This document shows positions 1 through 7,812 of a DNA stretch of 64,000 bases, piece after piece. Each line of letters opens with the position of its first letter. Positions within the stretch are counted from its first letter, which is position 1. Below the pieces are notes generated by a model. That model worked only from the letters and a program-made list of their open reading frames with translations. It had not been told where the DNA came from and ran no database searches. The stretch is taken from contig JAHBWV010000001.1 of assembly GCA_019636845.1 (NCBI GenBank), positions 1,054,001 to 1,118,000 of the forward strand, written 5' to 3'. Source of the DNA: Phycisphaeraceae bacterium. Lineage in GTDB: Bacteria > Planctomycetota > Phycisphaerae > Phycisphaerales > UBA1924. Both the position numbers and the translations under genes were made by a program.

Positions 1-1
1 C

Positions 2-55
2 GACGCGATTGGCGTCCGGAACATCGATCAGGCGATCGAGATCCTCGGCTCATGA
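2..55 (+). CDS. C-terminal end of an unidentified protein (partial)
   Basis: An open plus-strand frame enters from the left edge and stops at TGA 53-55. The visible 17 residues read DAIGVRNIDQAIEILGS. They are followed by a very stable hairpin at 99-136 and then by a convergent minus-strand gene, which fits the 3' end of a gene. The tail is too short to assign a family. The frame could be fortuitous, but its position directly before a terminator-like hairpin favours a real gene end. Confidence 0.5.
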   Translation, partial: DAIGVRNIDQAIEILGS

Positions 56-98
56 ACCGGAGAAGAACGCCGCGGTCGGGCGAATCCACAGGAGAGTA

Positions 99-136
99 AA
101 GAGGCCCCGAGGAACGTCTGTTCCTCGGGGCCTCTT
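99..136. terminator. Strong bidirectional terminator-like hairpin
   Basis: A perfect 17-bp stem (arms 99-115 and 120-136) encloses the 4-nt loop GTCT. It lies between the plus-strand gene ending at 55 and the minus-strand gene ending at 164, so it can serve both. Read on the minus strand it is followed by TTTACTCTCC; on the plus strand there is no clear T tract. Confidence 0.75.
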
Positions 137-163
137 GGTGCTATGACGAGGTGAGGCGAGGGC

Positions 164-1915
164 TCAGAAGCGGGGCTTCGAGCCGTCACCATCGTCCATG
201 GGATCGCCCATGTCGCCTTGCATCTGCTTCTGGATGTCTGCCACAGTGGTGATCACGTCCATGGGAACGAACAGCCGCCCAGAGGCCGCTCCGCCGCTTG
301 TGGACATCGACATTCCGACCGGGGGCAGATTGTCCTTGACCGCGAACTCCATGGGCATGCCCATCATCGCGGCGAAACCCGCCGCAGTCTTGATGATCTC
401 GCCGACACCGAGGTACATCTCGGCCGAGCGATCGGATGGAAGCTGAGTAGCCGTTGCGGCGAGCGTCTTGTCGGCACCGAGTCCGTTGCCATCGCTAGCG
501 ACCTGAAGAGACTTCTCAAGCAGCATCGAGTTTTTGGAGAGTGTTTGCACGACGCCGTTCTTGCTCGGCGCGAGGTAGCCCGAGGGGCCGGCTGTCGGTC
601 CCCAGATCATGAACATCGCCTGCATCCCCTGCTGGGCCATCATGGCATTGGGGTCGTTGGGATCGACGGACATACGCACGGCCCAGGAATCGACAGGGGT
701 GCCGCCGATCGTGGTGTCGGCCTGCTTGTAGGTTGTGGCGAGTTTCATCCCATTCGCGCTGGTGTTGTTCATCTTGGCCATGACGTCCTTCGTCGTGGCG
801 AGAAGGCCCGGGGCGTCGTTCGTCTGGTGGAAAACGACGGAGTTCGCGAACAGGCCACCGCCCATCAGCGCGGGTGATGTTCCGAGGACGAAGGACATCG
901 CGTTCAGCTTGTCCATCATCTCCGCGCCCGGCAGGAAGGACGACCCCTGCGCCTGCATGGCGTTCATCGCGGTGAGCATGTTCTTCATCGCGGGGCTTGA
1001 GATGTCAGCGCTCATCGCGAAGAGGTAGGGCACGTTGGGCAATCTCGTGAGCGGCTTCATTGAGTCGCCCTTGACCTGCAGCGCCTTGAACGCATCGGTG
1101 CCCTCCTTGAACTGTGCGCCGAAGTCCATGGCAACTCCTGCAGCGGAGAGAGTCGTGCCCATGATCGCGAGATCGCCCTGAGACGTCAGGATGTTGGCGA
1201 TGGTCTCGATCATGGCGGAGGTCTGCTTCATCTGGTCGCCTTGCGGCCCGGCCATCATGGCCACCATCTCCATCTGCTGCTTCATCTGCGCCATGCCCTG
1301 ATCGATCATGGGCTTGAGCTTGGCGAGGTCTGCGAATACCAGAAGGTCGGCGGTCTCTGCGAGGGCAGAACCATTTGAGCCGAGGCGCTTCGAGTGGGCG
1401 GCTCCCTTTCCGGGCTTGCCGTCGAATGATGCCAGAAGCTCGGCGGTTGGGGCCATCGCGACAAAGCCGCCACCGATGTCACGCAGATAAGCGGGGTTTC
1501 CGTCAAAGTCTGCGGTGTAGGTGTCGCCGCTCGCACTGGCACCGATGCCCGTGAAGAACTGCTTGGCATCTTTGACGGGAATGACGGCCACCATCGGGGG
1601 CTGATCCGCGTCAAAGTCGAGCTCGCTGCCGACGAAAGCCGCGGCGACAGAACCCTCGGCGTTCATGCCGGGTATGGCGAGGATCATGCCGATGGGCCCG
1701 CTCGCGAGGGCTTCCTTCAGCGGTGGGAGCTTGTTTCCCATTTGGTCCAGATCGGCCTTGAGCTCGCTGACACTACGGATTGAGATCACGGCGAGGGCGT
1801 CTGTCGGGAGACGATCGATCGCACCGGGCAGTCCGGCGAGTGCCGGGAGCGCGACTGTCAGCGGAACTGCGAAGGCCACAAGCGAGCGAGCCAGACGTGA
1901 CGTGTTGAAAGCCAT
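164..1915 (-). CDS. Secreted DUF3352-like hypothetical protein
   Basis: A 583-residue protein with an N-terminal Sec signal peptide (basic start, hydrophobic run LVAFAVPLTVALPALA). The mature start (LPGAIDRLPTDALAVISIRS) resembles the opening of DUF3352-type proteins, in which a potential value is followed by alternating alpha/beta repeats. Met-rich stretches occur around residues 205-235 and 320-345. The C-terminus is short and acidic (MGDPMDDGDGSKPRF). The function is unknown; the family match comes from recalled sequence patterns and is not certain. It stands alone, separated from the upstream minus-strand gene by 257 bp that hold a terminator, and ends at the strong hairpin at 99-136. Confidence 0.6.
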   Translation of the reverse strand: MAFNTSRLARSLVAFAVPLTVALPALAGLPGAIDRLPTDALAVISIRSVSELKADLDQMGNKLPPLKEALASGPIGMILAIPGMNAEGSVAAAFVGSELDFDADQPPMVAVIPVKDAKQFFTGIGASASGDTYTADFDGNPAYLRDIGGGFVAMAPTAELLASFDGKPGKGAAHSKRLGSNGSALAETADLLVFADLAKLKPMIDQGMAQMKQQMEMVAMMAGPQGDQMKQTSAMIETIANILTSQGDLAIMGTTLSAAGVAMDFGAQFKEGTDAFKALQVKGDSMKPLTRLPNVPYLFAMSADISSPAMKNMLTAMNAMQAQGSSFLPGAEMMDKLNAMSFVLGTSPALMGGGLFANSVVFHQTNDAPGLLATTKDVMAKMNNTSANGMKLATTYKQADTTIGGTPVDSWAVRMSVDPNDPNAMMAQQGMQAMFMIWGPTAGPSGYLAPSKNGVVQTLSKNSMLLEKSLQVASDGNGLGADKTLAATATQLPSDRSAEMYLGVGEIIKTAAGFAAMMGMPMEFAVKDNLPPVGMSMSTSGGAASGRLFVPMDVITTVADIQKQMQGDMGDPMDDGDGSKPRF

Positions 1916-2102
1916 GAACGTTGCCTCTTGGGTTGGGGGGCGTCACCCTCCGGTGGTGGCGACCCTGTCAATGAGTGTGTTCGGAGTGTCCGATTCCCGA
2001 TCGACCACGCGAACAACACACCCTCGGTGAGAGGGTGAGCGGAGTTTATATGGGAATCGGGCAGGGTCGATTTCAGGGGGAGGGCAAACCGTCGAAAAGA
2101 AG

Positions 2103-2131
2103 GCACCCGAGCGGAACGACGCGTCGGGTGC
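2103..2131 (-). terminator. Intrinsic terminator of the propeller/cytochrome gene
   Basis: An 8-bp stem GCACCCGA/TCGGGTGC (2103-2110 and 2124-2131) is extended inward by GCG/CGC. Read on the minus strand it is followed by CTTCTTTTCG, a reasonable U-rich tail. It sits about 40 bp beyond the stop of the minus-strand gene 2173-5160. Confidence 0.65.
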
Positions 2132-2172
2132 GGGTAAATCATTGTAAAATATGGGGTTAGGGAATTAGTCCG

Positions 2173-5160
2173 TCAAGAGCAGGCACCGAAGTACTCGAAG
2201 AACTCGAGGAAATCGAGGATGTCTGTCCACCCATCGTCATTGAAGTCGCCGGGGACGCCGCTGGATGAGGCGCACGGGGCGGGGGAGCCGGAGCAAGTGC
2301 CGAATGCGTCCATGTACTCGAGCAGATCGAGAATATCGATGATGAGGTCTGCGTTGATATCAGGCGAGAGCGGTCCACCCGGATATGAAGCGGGGTTTGC
2401 CTCGCTCGTGCAGACATCGATCTCGTTTCGATCAAGCCAGCCATCCATGTCTCGATCAATGCCCATGCGGATCTCGGTTCCCTTCGGAACGACTGTCCAT
2501 GTGAGTTCGGAGCCGGGTGCCGCCAGCGTACGGAGTTGTGTGTCCGTGTAGGTCTCGCCGATGCGATCGGAGAGATAGCGTGCGGAAGCTGGGTCGTACG
2601 CGAAGCCGCGCTGCTCGCCGTTCAGCGTTCCCTTGACGATGAGCCCTGTGCGAGAGCTTACTGCCTGTTCGAGAAAGACGTTGAGATCCGCGATCTCGGC
2701 TGACGTGGCTGTCGCGAGCGAGGCCAGGGTCACCTGCTTTCCCACGGCCGCTCTGGCATCCTTCGAGGGAACACCTGGCGGGATAAGCATGTTGTTCGCA
2801 GTCCCCGCCGGCAGGTCACCACCTGAGAGTGAGAGAAGGAAAGCGACCAGATTCGCGACTTCAGTATCGTTCGCGACGTTGAATGCCGGTTCGGAAACAA
2901 ACCTTGCGAGCGTGTCCACGCTCCCATCGTGCAGCACCCCGAATCCTGACAGCGAATTGGTGTTCGTCGAATCGAACCCGACCTTGTCGTAGAGGGCACG
3001 GAGTTGAGGCGTCTTGATCGCTCGATTCGTCGAGCCGTCTACAGAAACGAGTTGCTGGTGACGTTCCCCAAGCGGACCGACTGGGAAGGGCACCCATGAG
3101 CCGCCGGAAAATGTGGCATCTGGACCGCCGCCTGTCGGCAGGGCGTGGCACGTGACACACGCGAATGCGCCGCCGTCGAGACGCCGCGTGGTTGACCGAT
3201 AGAGGGTGAGACCGGCTGCGGCGTTTCCGTTGGGCAGCGGGGTTCCCGCAGGGGAGAACCTGCCGCCGGAGAAGTGCCCGGGGAGGGGCAGATTCGTCGA
3301 CAGTGAGTTGTTGAGATTTCTGAACGGGTTCGGCGGAAAGTGGATGCTGGCGAGGAAGTCTTCAAACCGCTGCATCTCGGTTGGCGTGAGCAGGGCGTCG
3401 TCACCCAGCAATCCAACGAAAGCGCCGTTGAACGCCTCGATGCCACGGCGGTCTCCGCGCCAGTGGTGCGGTTCGTGCCCGATGATGTCCTGCATCGTCT
3501 GGGTCGTCATCGGTCCCTTCATGGGATGGAACGGCGCGAATGGGATCGGCGTCGTGCCCGGCGTGAGCCCTGTGATCCCCGCACCTAGGTTGTTGCCAGT
3601 GAGTGGATCGACCGCGCCAGCCGGATCGCCGAGATCCCAAGCCAAGCGGTCGGTCCGAGCATCCACATGGCAGGACGCGCAGGATGCCTGGCCGAGGCCG
3701 CTCGTGAGGTGGGTGTCATACAGGAAAGGGCGTCCGAGTCTTATGGCCTCTGGCGTCGGGTCGTAGTAGGAGGCGGTTGCAACCACGGAGTTGCTGGCCA
3801 GATCAACCACGGAGACAGAAGCGTCGAAACGGTTGAGCACATAGAGCATGTTGTTCGCGGCGGAGACCACAAGACCCGATGGGCCCCGCCCGACGTTGAT
3901 CGTGTCCGGGGCGCCGATGCGATCACCCGCAGCGTTGATGATGGTCAGGTTGTTCGAGCCCATCCCGGCGACGTACGCGAGGTCGCCTGCGGGTGTGAAG
4001 ACGACCGCCCGCGGATCTCCAATCGAGCGATTCCTCTGTGACTGCGGGATGGATGTGACGGCGTACGTCAAGTGCGGATTGAGGTCCTTCGCCCAGCCAC
4101 CCGTCCCGGACGTGGGATCGACGGAAGCGACGATCGATCGGATGAACGTTGACTTCACGTTTGGTTCGAAGCGGATCTCGTTCGTCGCGTCAGTTCCGAC
4201 GACAGCGACATGTCCGGTCGCCGGATTTGTCGCGATCGCCATGTTGATGTTCATGAGGTCCGTGATGTAGGAGACCGAGAGCGTGGCGGTATCGATTACG
4301 GCGACATCGTGGTCGTAGAGTCCCCAGCCCACGGGCCTCCCGGACTTGGCTGCGTCCGGTCCGGACACGAGACTGGTCCAATCTCCGCCGTTGTCGTCCA
4401 TCCACTGGCCCGCGCTGTTCTGCCGAACAATCATGCCGACGCGGGGCGGCGTCGGAAGCCCGGGAGCGAGCGGAGGAGTGAAGGCCATGCCGTCATTCGG
4501 GGGGGGATTCACGCCGCCCCACGGACCCGCTGCATCGTTCACGACGTTCGGCGGGAATGCGAGAGTGCCGGCGGCGGCTGGATCGATCCCTCCGCCGAGG
4601 ATGGTCGTGCGATTGCCTGACTCGTACGCGGCGACGTACACCTTTGTGCCATCAGGGCTGATTGCCATGGCGCGAGGATCCTCCGCGAGCAGCGGGATTC
4701 GGATCGGTGCGGCGGCAAGATTGGACGGATCGAAGACCAGAACGGTATTGGCCTGCGAGCATGAGACGAACGCGCGTTCAGGTATTCCTGCGAATACGAC
4801 ATCGCACGGCTCGTCGTCGGTTCGAAGCGTTCTGATGACGCGCATCGCGTTCAGATCGATGATGCTGACTGTGTCTGAGATGTGATTGACGACCCACGCC
4901 TCTGAATTCGATCTGGCTCGGACTGAGACCGGGTCATATCCGACAGGGATCGACCCGATGGGGATCGGGAGCCCCGCGACGATCGAGAATACCTCGAGGC
5001 GCGCATCGGCAAGGTTCACCACAAGAAGCCGTGACTGGTCGGGCGTCAGGGTGATTGGGTGTACAGGCGGAGTCTCGAAGTTGACGAAGGTCGGCTGAGC
5101 TGACGCTTCGGTGATCGACAGGGTTGCCGCGAGGGCGGCGGCGGTGACAAGATATCGCAT
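2173..5160 (-). CDS. Secreted beta-propeller/cytochrome c protein with dockerin-like C-terminus
   Basis: A 995-residue exported protein. A signal peptide (residues about 1-21) is followed by YVTN-type beta-propeller repeats (LLVVNLADARLEVFS; NMLYVLNRFDASVSVVDL). A cytochrome c peroxidase/MauG-like region carries two c-type heme sites, CASCH (about residue 495) and CVTCH (about residue 670). The C-terminus has two dockerin-like calcium-binding segments (DINADLIIDILDLLEYM and DFNDDGWTDILDFLEFF). The start has GGGAG about 9 nt upstream. The likely role is periplasmic or extracellular electron transfer or oxidation; the substrate is unknown. The dockerin-like end also appears on the protein at 39873-41354, so it may be a shared surface-sorting or assembly tag. 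Confidence 0.75.
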   Translation of the reverse strand: MRYLVTAAALAATLSITEASAQPTFVNFETPPVHPITLTPDQSRLLVVNLADARLEVFSIVAGLPIPIGSIPVGYDPVSVRARSNSEAWVVNHISDTVSIIDLNAMRVIRTLRTDDEPCDVVFAGIPERAFVSCSQANTVLVFDPSNLAAAPIRIPLLAEDPRAMAISPDGTKVYVAAYESGNRTTILGGGIDPAAAGTLAFPPNVVNDAAGPWGGVNPPPNDGMAFTPPLAPGLPTPPRVGMIVRQNSAGQWMDDNGGDWTSLVSGPDAAKSGRPVGWGLYDHDVAVIDTATLSVSYITDLMNINMAIATNPATGHVAVVGTDATNEIRFEPNVKSTFIRSIVASVDPTSGTGGWAKDLNPHLTYAVTSIPQSQRNRSIGDPRAVVFTPAGDLAYVAGMGSNNLTIINAAGDRIGAPDTINVGRGPSGLVVSAANNMLYVLNRFDASVSVVDLASNSVVATASYYDPTPEAIRLGRPFLYDTHLTSGLGQASCASCHVDARTDRLAWDLGDPAGAVDPLTGNNLGAGITGLTPGTTPIPFAPFHPMKGPMTTQTMQDIIGHEPHHWRGDRRGIEAFNGAFVGLLGDDALLTPTEMQRFEDFLASIHFPPNPFRNLNNSLSTNLPLPGHFSGGRFSPAGTPLPNGNAAAGLTLYRSTTRRLDGGAFACVTCHALPTGGGPDATFSGGSWVPFPVGPLGERHQQLVSVDGSTNRAIKTPQLRALYDKVGFDSTNTNSLSGFGVLHDGSVDTLARFVSEPAFNVANDTEVANLVAFLLSLSGGDLPAGTANNMLIPPGVPSKDARAAVGKQVTLASLATATSAEIADLNVFLEQAVSSRTGLIVKGTLNGEQRGFAYDPASARYLSDRIGETYTDTQLRTLAAPGSELTWTVVPKGTEIRMGIDRDMDGWLDRNEIDVCTSEANPASYPGGPLSPDINADLIIDILDLLEYMDAFGTCSGSPAPCASSSGVPGDFNDDGWTDILDFLEFFEYFGACS

Positions 5161-5550
5161 GCGATGAATCTCCCGGTTCTGACTGAACGGCGAAGGACGC
5201 CGGCTATTTCAACATAAACCGATCCGAAAAGCCAGACCGGTTCGGTTGGGATTTGGAGAGGATGGGTTTCTGGGACTGGACGCAACCGGTAGGAAACGTC
5301 TAAGGTTCCGAAATCCGACTTAAGGGTACGGAATCAGGCGCGGCGACCCGGTCTGGCGGATGTGGCCTCGCGTGGCAGGGTCGGGGAATGTATGCTTACC
5401 TGTACATGGCGTTCGACGTGTCAACTCGGACGGTAAGTGTGACGACCGAGATGGAACGACGAGTCGAGTGACGCGGATGGGCCGACCCCTGACTCGCCCG
5501 AGATGGCGGAGCGGTTCATGATCCAAAGTGCTCGGGCGAGGGACTGAGTC
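5161..5550. other. 390-bp intergenic region between divergent genes
   Basis: No gene is visible. The left part must hold the promoter of the minus-strand propeller/cytochrome gene, and the right part the leader of the RRM gene. Short inverted repeats such as TTCCG...CGGAA (about 5306-5332) occur, and the RRM-proximal end has a long inverted repeat described separately. I could not assign convincing -35/-10 pairs. Confidence 0.5.
5493..5540 (+). promoter_or_regulatory. Leader hairpin overlapping the RRM gene ribosome-binding site
   Basis: Arms CTCGCCCGAG (5493-5502) and CTCGGGCGAG (5531-5540) form a perfect 10-bp stem with a 28-nt loop. The ribosome-binding site GAGGG (5538-5542) lies 8 nt before the GTG start, and its first three bases are in the 3' arm. 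Folding would mask translation initiation. This is the architecture expected of a thermosensor or of autoregulation by the encoded RNA-binding protein; which of these applies is inference. Confidence 0.6.
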
Positions 5551-5955
5551 GTGGTCAATATCTATGTCGGCAATGTTTCGTTCTCGATGACTGAGTCAGA
5601 GTTGCGGAGTCTCTTTGAGCCGTACGGACAAGTGATGAGAGCATCGATCGTGATGGACCGCGAGACCGGTCGATCCCGCGGGTTTGGCTTTGTTGAGATG
5701 GCGAACGATGACGAGGCACGCACCGCGATCGAAGCCGTGAACGGCAAGGACGTGGGTGGCCGACCCCTGAAGGTTAATGAGGCCAGACCTCGCGAGCAGG
5801 GCGGCGGTGGCGGCGGATTCGGTGGGGGCGGCGGACGTCGTGGCGGCGGCTACGGCGGGGGTGGTGGAGGTTACGGTGGGGGTGGAGGTGGGGGTCGCCG
5901 AGGTGGCGGGTACGGCGGTGATCGTGGGGGTGATCGTGGGGGAGACCGCTGGTAA
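5551..5955 (+). CDS. RRM-domain RNA-binding protein with glycine-rich tail
   Basis: A 134-residue protein with one RNA recognition motif: RNP2 IYVGNV near residue 3 and RNP1 RGFGFVEM near residue 45. A Gly/Arg-rich tail (residues about 88-134, GGGGGRRGGGYGG-type repeats) ends in RGGDRGGDRW. This is the bacterial Rbp type known from cyanobacteria and planctomycetes, which binds RNA and is often cold-regulated. The start is GTG, with GAGGG 8 nt upstream partly inside a hairpin. The gene is monocistronic, with a terminator-like hairpin just downstream. The poly-glycine coding DNA is low complexity but in frame. Confidence 0.9.
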   Translation: MVNIYVGNVSFSMTESELRSLFEPYGQVMRASIVMDRETGRSRGFGFVEMANDDEARTAIEAVNGKDVGGRPLKVNEARPREQGGGGGGFGGGGGRRGGGYGGGGGGYGGGGGGGRRGGGYGGDRGGDRGGDRW

Positions 5956-5989
5956 TCTTGAATTGAATCAAGGCATACGTGTATGAAGC

Positions 5990-6017
5990 GGGCCGGCTCC
6001 GATCACGGGGTCGGCCC
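5990..6017. terminator. Terminator-like hairpin between convergent genes
   Basis: Arms GGGCCG (5990-5995) and CGGCCC (6012-6017), extended inward by CTCC/GGGG with a symmetric mismatch, lie between the RRM gene stop and the convergent stop at 6028. The tail TCTGCGTTTATC is only weakly T-rich. Confidence 0.55.
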
Positions 6018-6027
6018 TCTGCGTTTA

Positions 6028-7806
6028 TCAGGTGGTGGGCGGTTGGCTCTCTGTGCGAAATGCCACGCTGTCGCACCAAGCTCTCCATGCAGTCCGGATG
6101 GCAGACTCAAACCGTGTTGCGTATGCCGTCGCATCGCAAAGCGGCGAGGAGAGCATTCGATCACGGAGCGTGTCGCGGAGTGCTCGAATCCTGGGCCGGT
6201 CGGAGACGAGCTGTGCTGCGATGCCGTTGTACTCATCGTTGGTCTCGGCGATCAGGTCTTGCAGCCCGATTGCGGACAGAATCGAAGCGGAGACCCTCTG
6301 AACATGTGTCTCGCCACGAAGCGTCACGACGGGAACACCCATCCAGAGCGACTCGCAGGTAGTTGTTGTTCCGTTGTATGGAAAGGTGTCGAGCGCGACG
6401 TCGATGTGGCCGTACAGCGCGCGCGCCTCGCTCGGGGTCGCGGTGTTCTGCATGAACTGGAGGCGGTCGGGCTCGATACCCTCGCGGCAGAACGCATCCC
6501 TGATCGCCGACACGACCGCAGTCAGACGCACATCCGCCTTGAGCAGGAGTCGAGATTCGGGAACTGAGCGTAAGAGTGCCGCCCACCGTGAGAGCTGAAG
6601 CGGGTTGATCTTGGTGATGGAGTTGAATGATCCGAATGTGGGCGGCCGAGTTGGATCATCGATACTTGGGAGCGGATCGGCGGGTGGTTGGTAGCAAAGG
6701 AAGCACGGATCGAGTCGAAGCACCCGATCATGTCGATCGGCCTCGGGCGTGTCGGTGATCGAATCGCCGATCCTAGCGTCGATGGCTTTCAGGCGTGTTG
6801 ACGCCGGATAGCCGATCGCACTCAGCTGAACCGGTGCGGGCTTCAGTGCGAGCAGGTGAAGCCCGTGGTCCATCGTGTAACCAGAGAGGTCGATAAGAAC
6901 ATCGACACCCATCGAACGAATCTCTCTGGCGACGTCGCCTGGAGGGCGCCCTCGACAGGCATGGAGTCGTGCGAGTGACATGAACCGCTCGGTGGTGGCA
7001 TCGCGGGACTTCCCGGTCCAGAAGAGCTCGGGTTTCACTCTCGAGCGATCGATCGTCTCGAGCAGAGGGAGCAAGAAGTACGAGACGGAATGGCAGTGGA
7101 AGTCGCCTGAAACGAACCCGACCGTCAGGGGCCGATCATGGTCTGGCGTGTTGGCGAATAAAGTGGTTGGAGAAAGTCCCGCCGGTACAAAGAGACGTGC
7201 CGCTCGATCGTGGAACTGGCGTACTCTGTCCTGAGAGAGACCTGGCACATAATTCGAGATCGATGCCGCTGCGACCGCGATGTCGGAAGCTTGCGGGTGT
7301 CTGATTCCTGCCCTCTCGAGTATGGCCAATGCCTCAGTCGCCCTCCCCGTGCAAAGAAAGAGCACCGCGTACTCATGCCATAGCTCACGCAGATCACTCC
7401 GGGAGCTGACCGCAGTCTCCATGATCTTCTCAGCGTCAGAGAGCCGATCCGCGCGAAGGAAGATGCCGGAGAGCGCGAGCATTGCCGAGGAGTTCATGGG
7501 ATCTCGCTGCAGCGCCTCTCTGTATGCCTCGATCGCTTCGTCGAAGCGTTGCATGGAAACCAGCGAGTGTGTGAGCGTCTTCAGGATGTGAGCATCACCG
7601 GGCGAGGCACTGAGCGCGATACCAGCATAGTGAACGGCTTGGGCGTGGTCTTCCCTCTGCGCTGCGAGCTGAGCCGCGAGAAGATTCGGAGCGTGGGCCT
7701 TCGGTTCGCGCTGGAGGATGGCTTGCAGGGCGCGGCGTGCTTCGTCAGTCTTACCGGACGCGAGCAACGCATGGACATCGGTGAGCGTTATGGGTTCCCT
7801 TGCCAC
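6028..7806 (-). CDS. TPR protein with O-GlcNAc transferase-like (GT41/SPINDLY) catalytic domain
   Basis: 592 residues. TPR repeats fill residues 1 to about 190. The rest matches the GT41 catalytic region: GFVSGDFHCHSVSYFLLPLL (containing the His found in OGT), AIGYPASTRLKAIDARIGD, FGSFNSITKINPLQLSRWA (containing the Lys at the UDP site), and DTFPYNGTTTTCESLWMGVP followed by HVQRVSASIL. Family members transfer a sugar, GlcNAc or fucose, from a nucleotide sugar to protein Ser/Thr; here donor and acceptor are unknown. The start is GTG, 6 bp after the stop of its paralogue at 7813-9609, so the two are probably co-transcribed. No signal peptide is seen, so the protein is probably cytoplasmic. Confidence 0.85.
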   Translation of the reverse strand: MAREPITLTDVHALLASGKTDEARRALQAILQREPKAHAPNLLAAQLAAQREDHAQAVHYAGIALSASPGDAHILKTLTHSLVSMQRFDEAIEAYREALQRDPMNSSAMLALSGIFLRADRLSDAEKIMETAVSSRSDLRELWHEYAVLFLCTGRATEALAILERAGIRHPQASDIAVAAASISNYVPGLSQDRVRQFHDRAARLFVPAGLSPTTLFANTPDHDRPLTVGFVSGDFHCHSVSYFLLPLLETIDRSRVKPELFWTGKSRDATTERFMSLARLHACRGRPPGDVAREIRSMGVDVLIDLSGYTMDHGLHLLALKPAPVQLSAIGYPASTRLKAIDARIGDSITDTPEADRHDRVLRLDPCFLCYQPPADPLPSIDDPTRPPTFGSFNSITKINPLQLSRWAALLRSVPESRLLLKADVRLTAVVSAIRDAFCREGIEPDRLQFMQNTATPSEARALYGHIDVALDTFPYNGTTTTCESLWMGVPVVTLRGETHVQRVSASILSAIGLQDLIAETNDEYNGIAAQLVSDRPRIRALRDTLRDRMLSSPLCDATAYATRFESAIRTAWRAWCDSVAFRTESQPPTT

Positions 7807-7812
7807 TGCGGT

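Noticed and set aside
5800..5950. GGC/GGT-rich tandem pattern that might be taken for a repeat array
   Set aside because: It encodes the Gly/Arg-rich tail of the RRM protein in frame; the units are irregular, and there are no spacers as in CRISPR.
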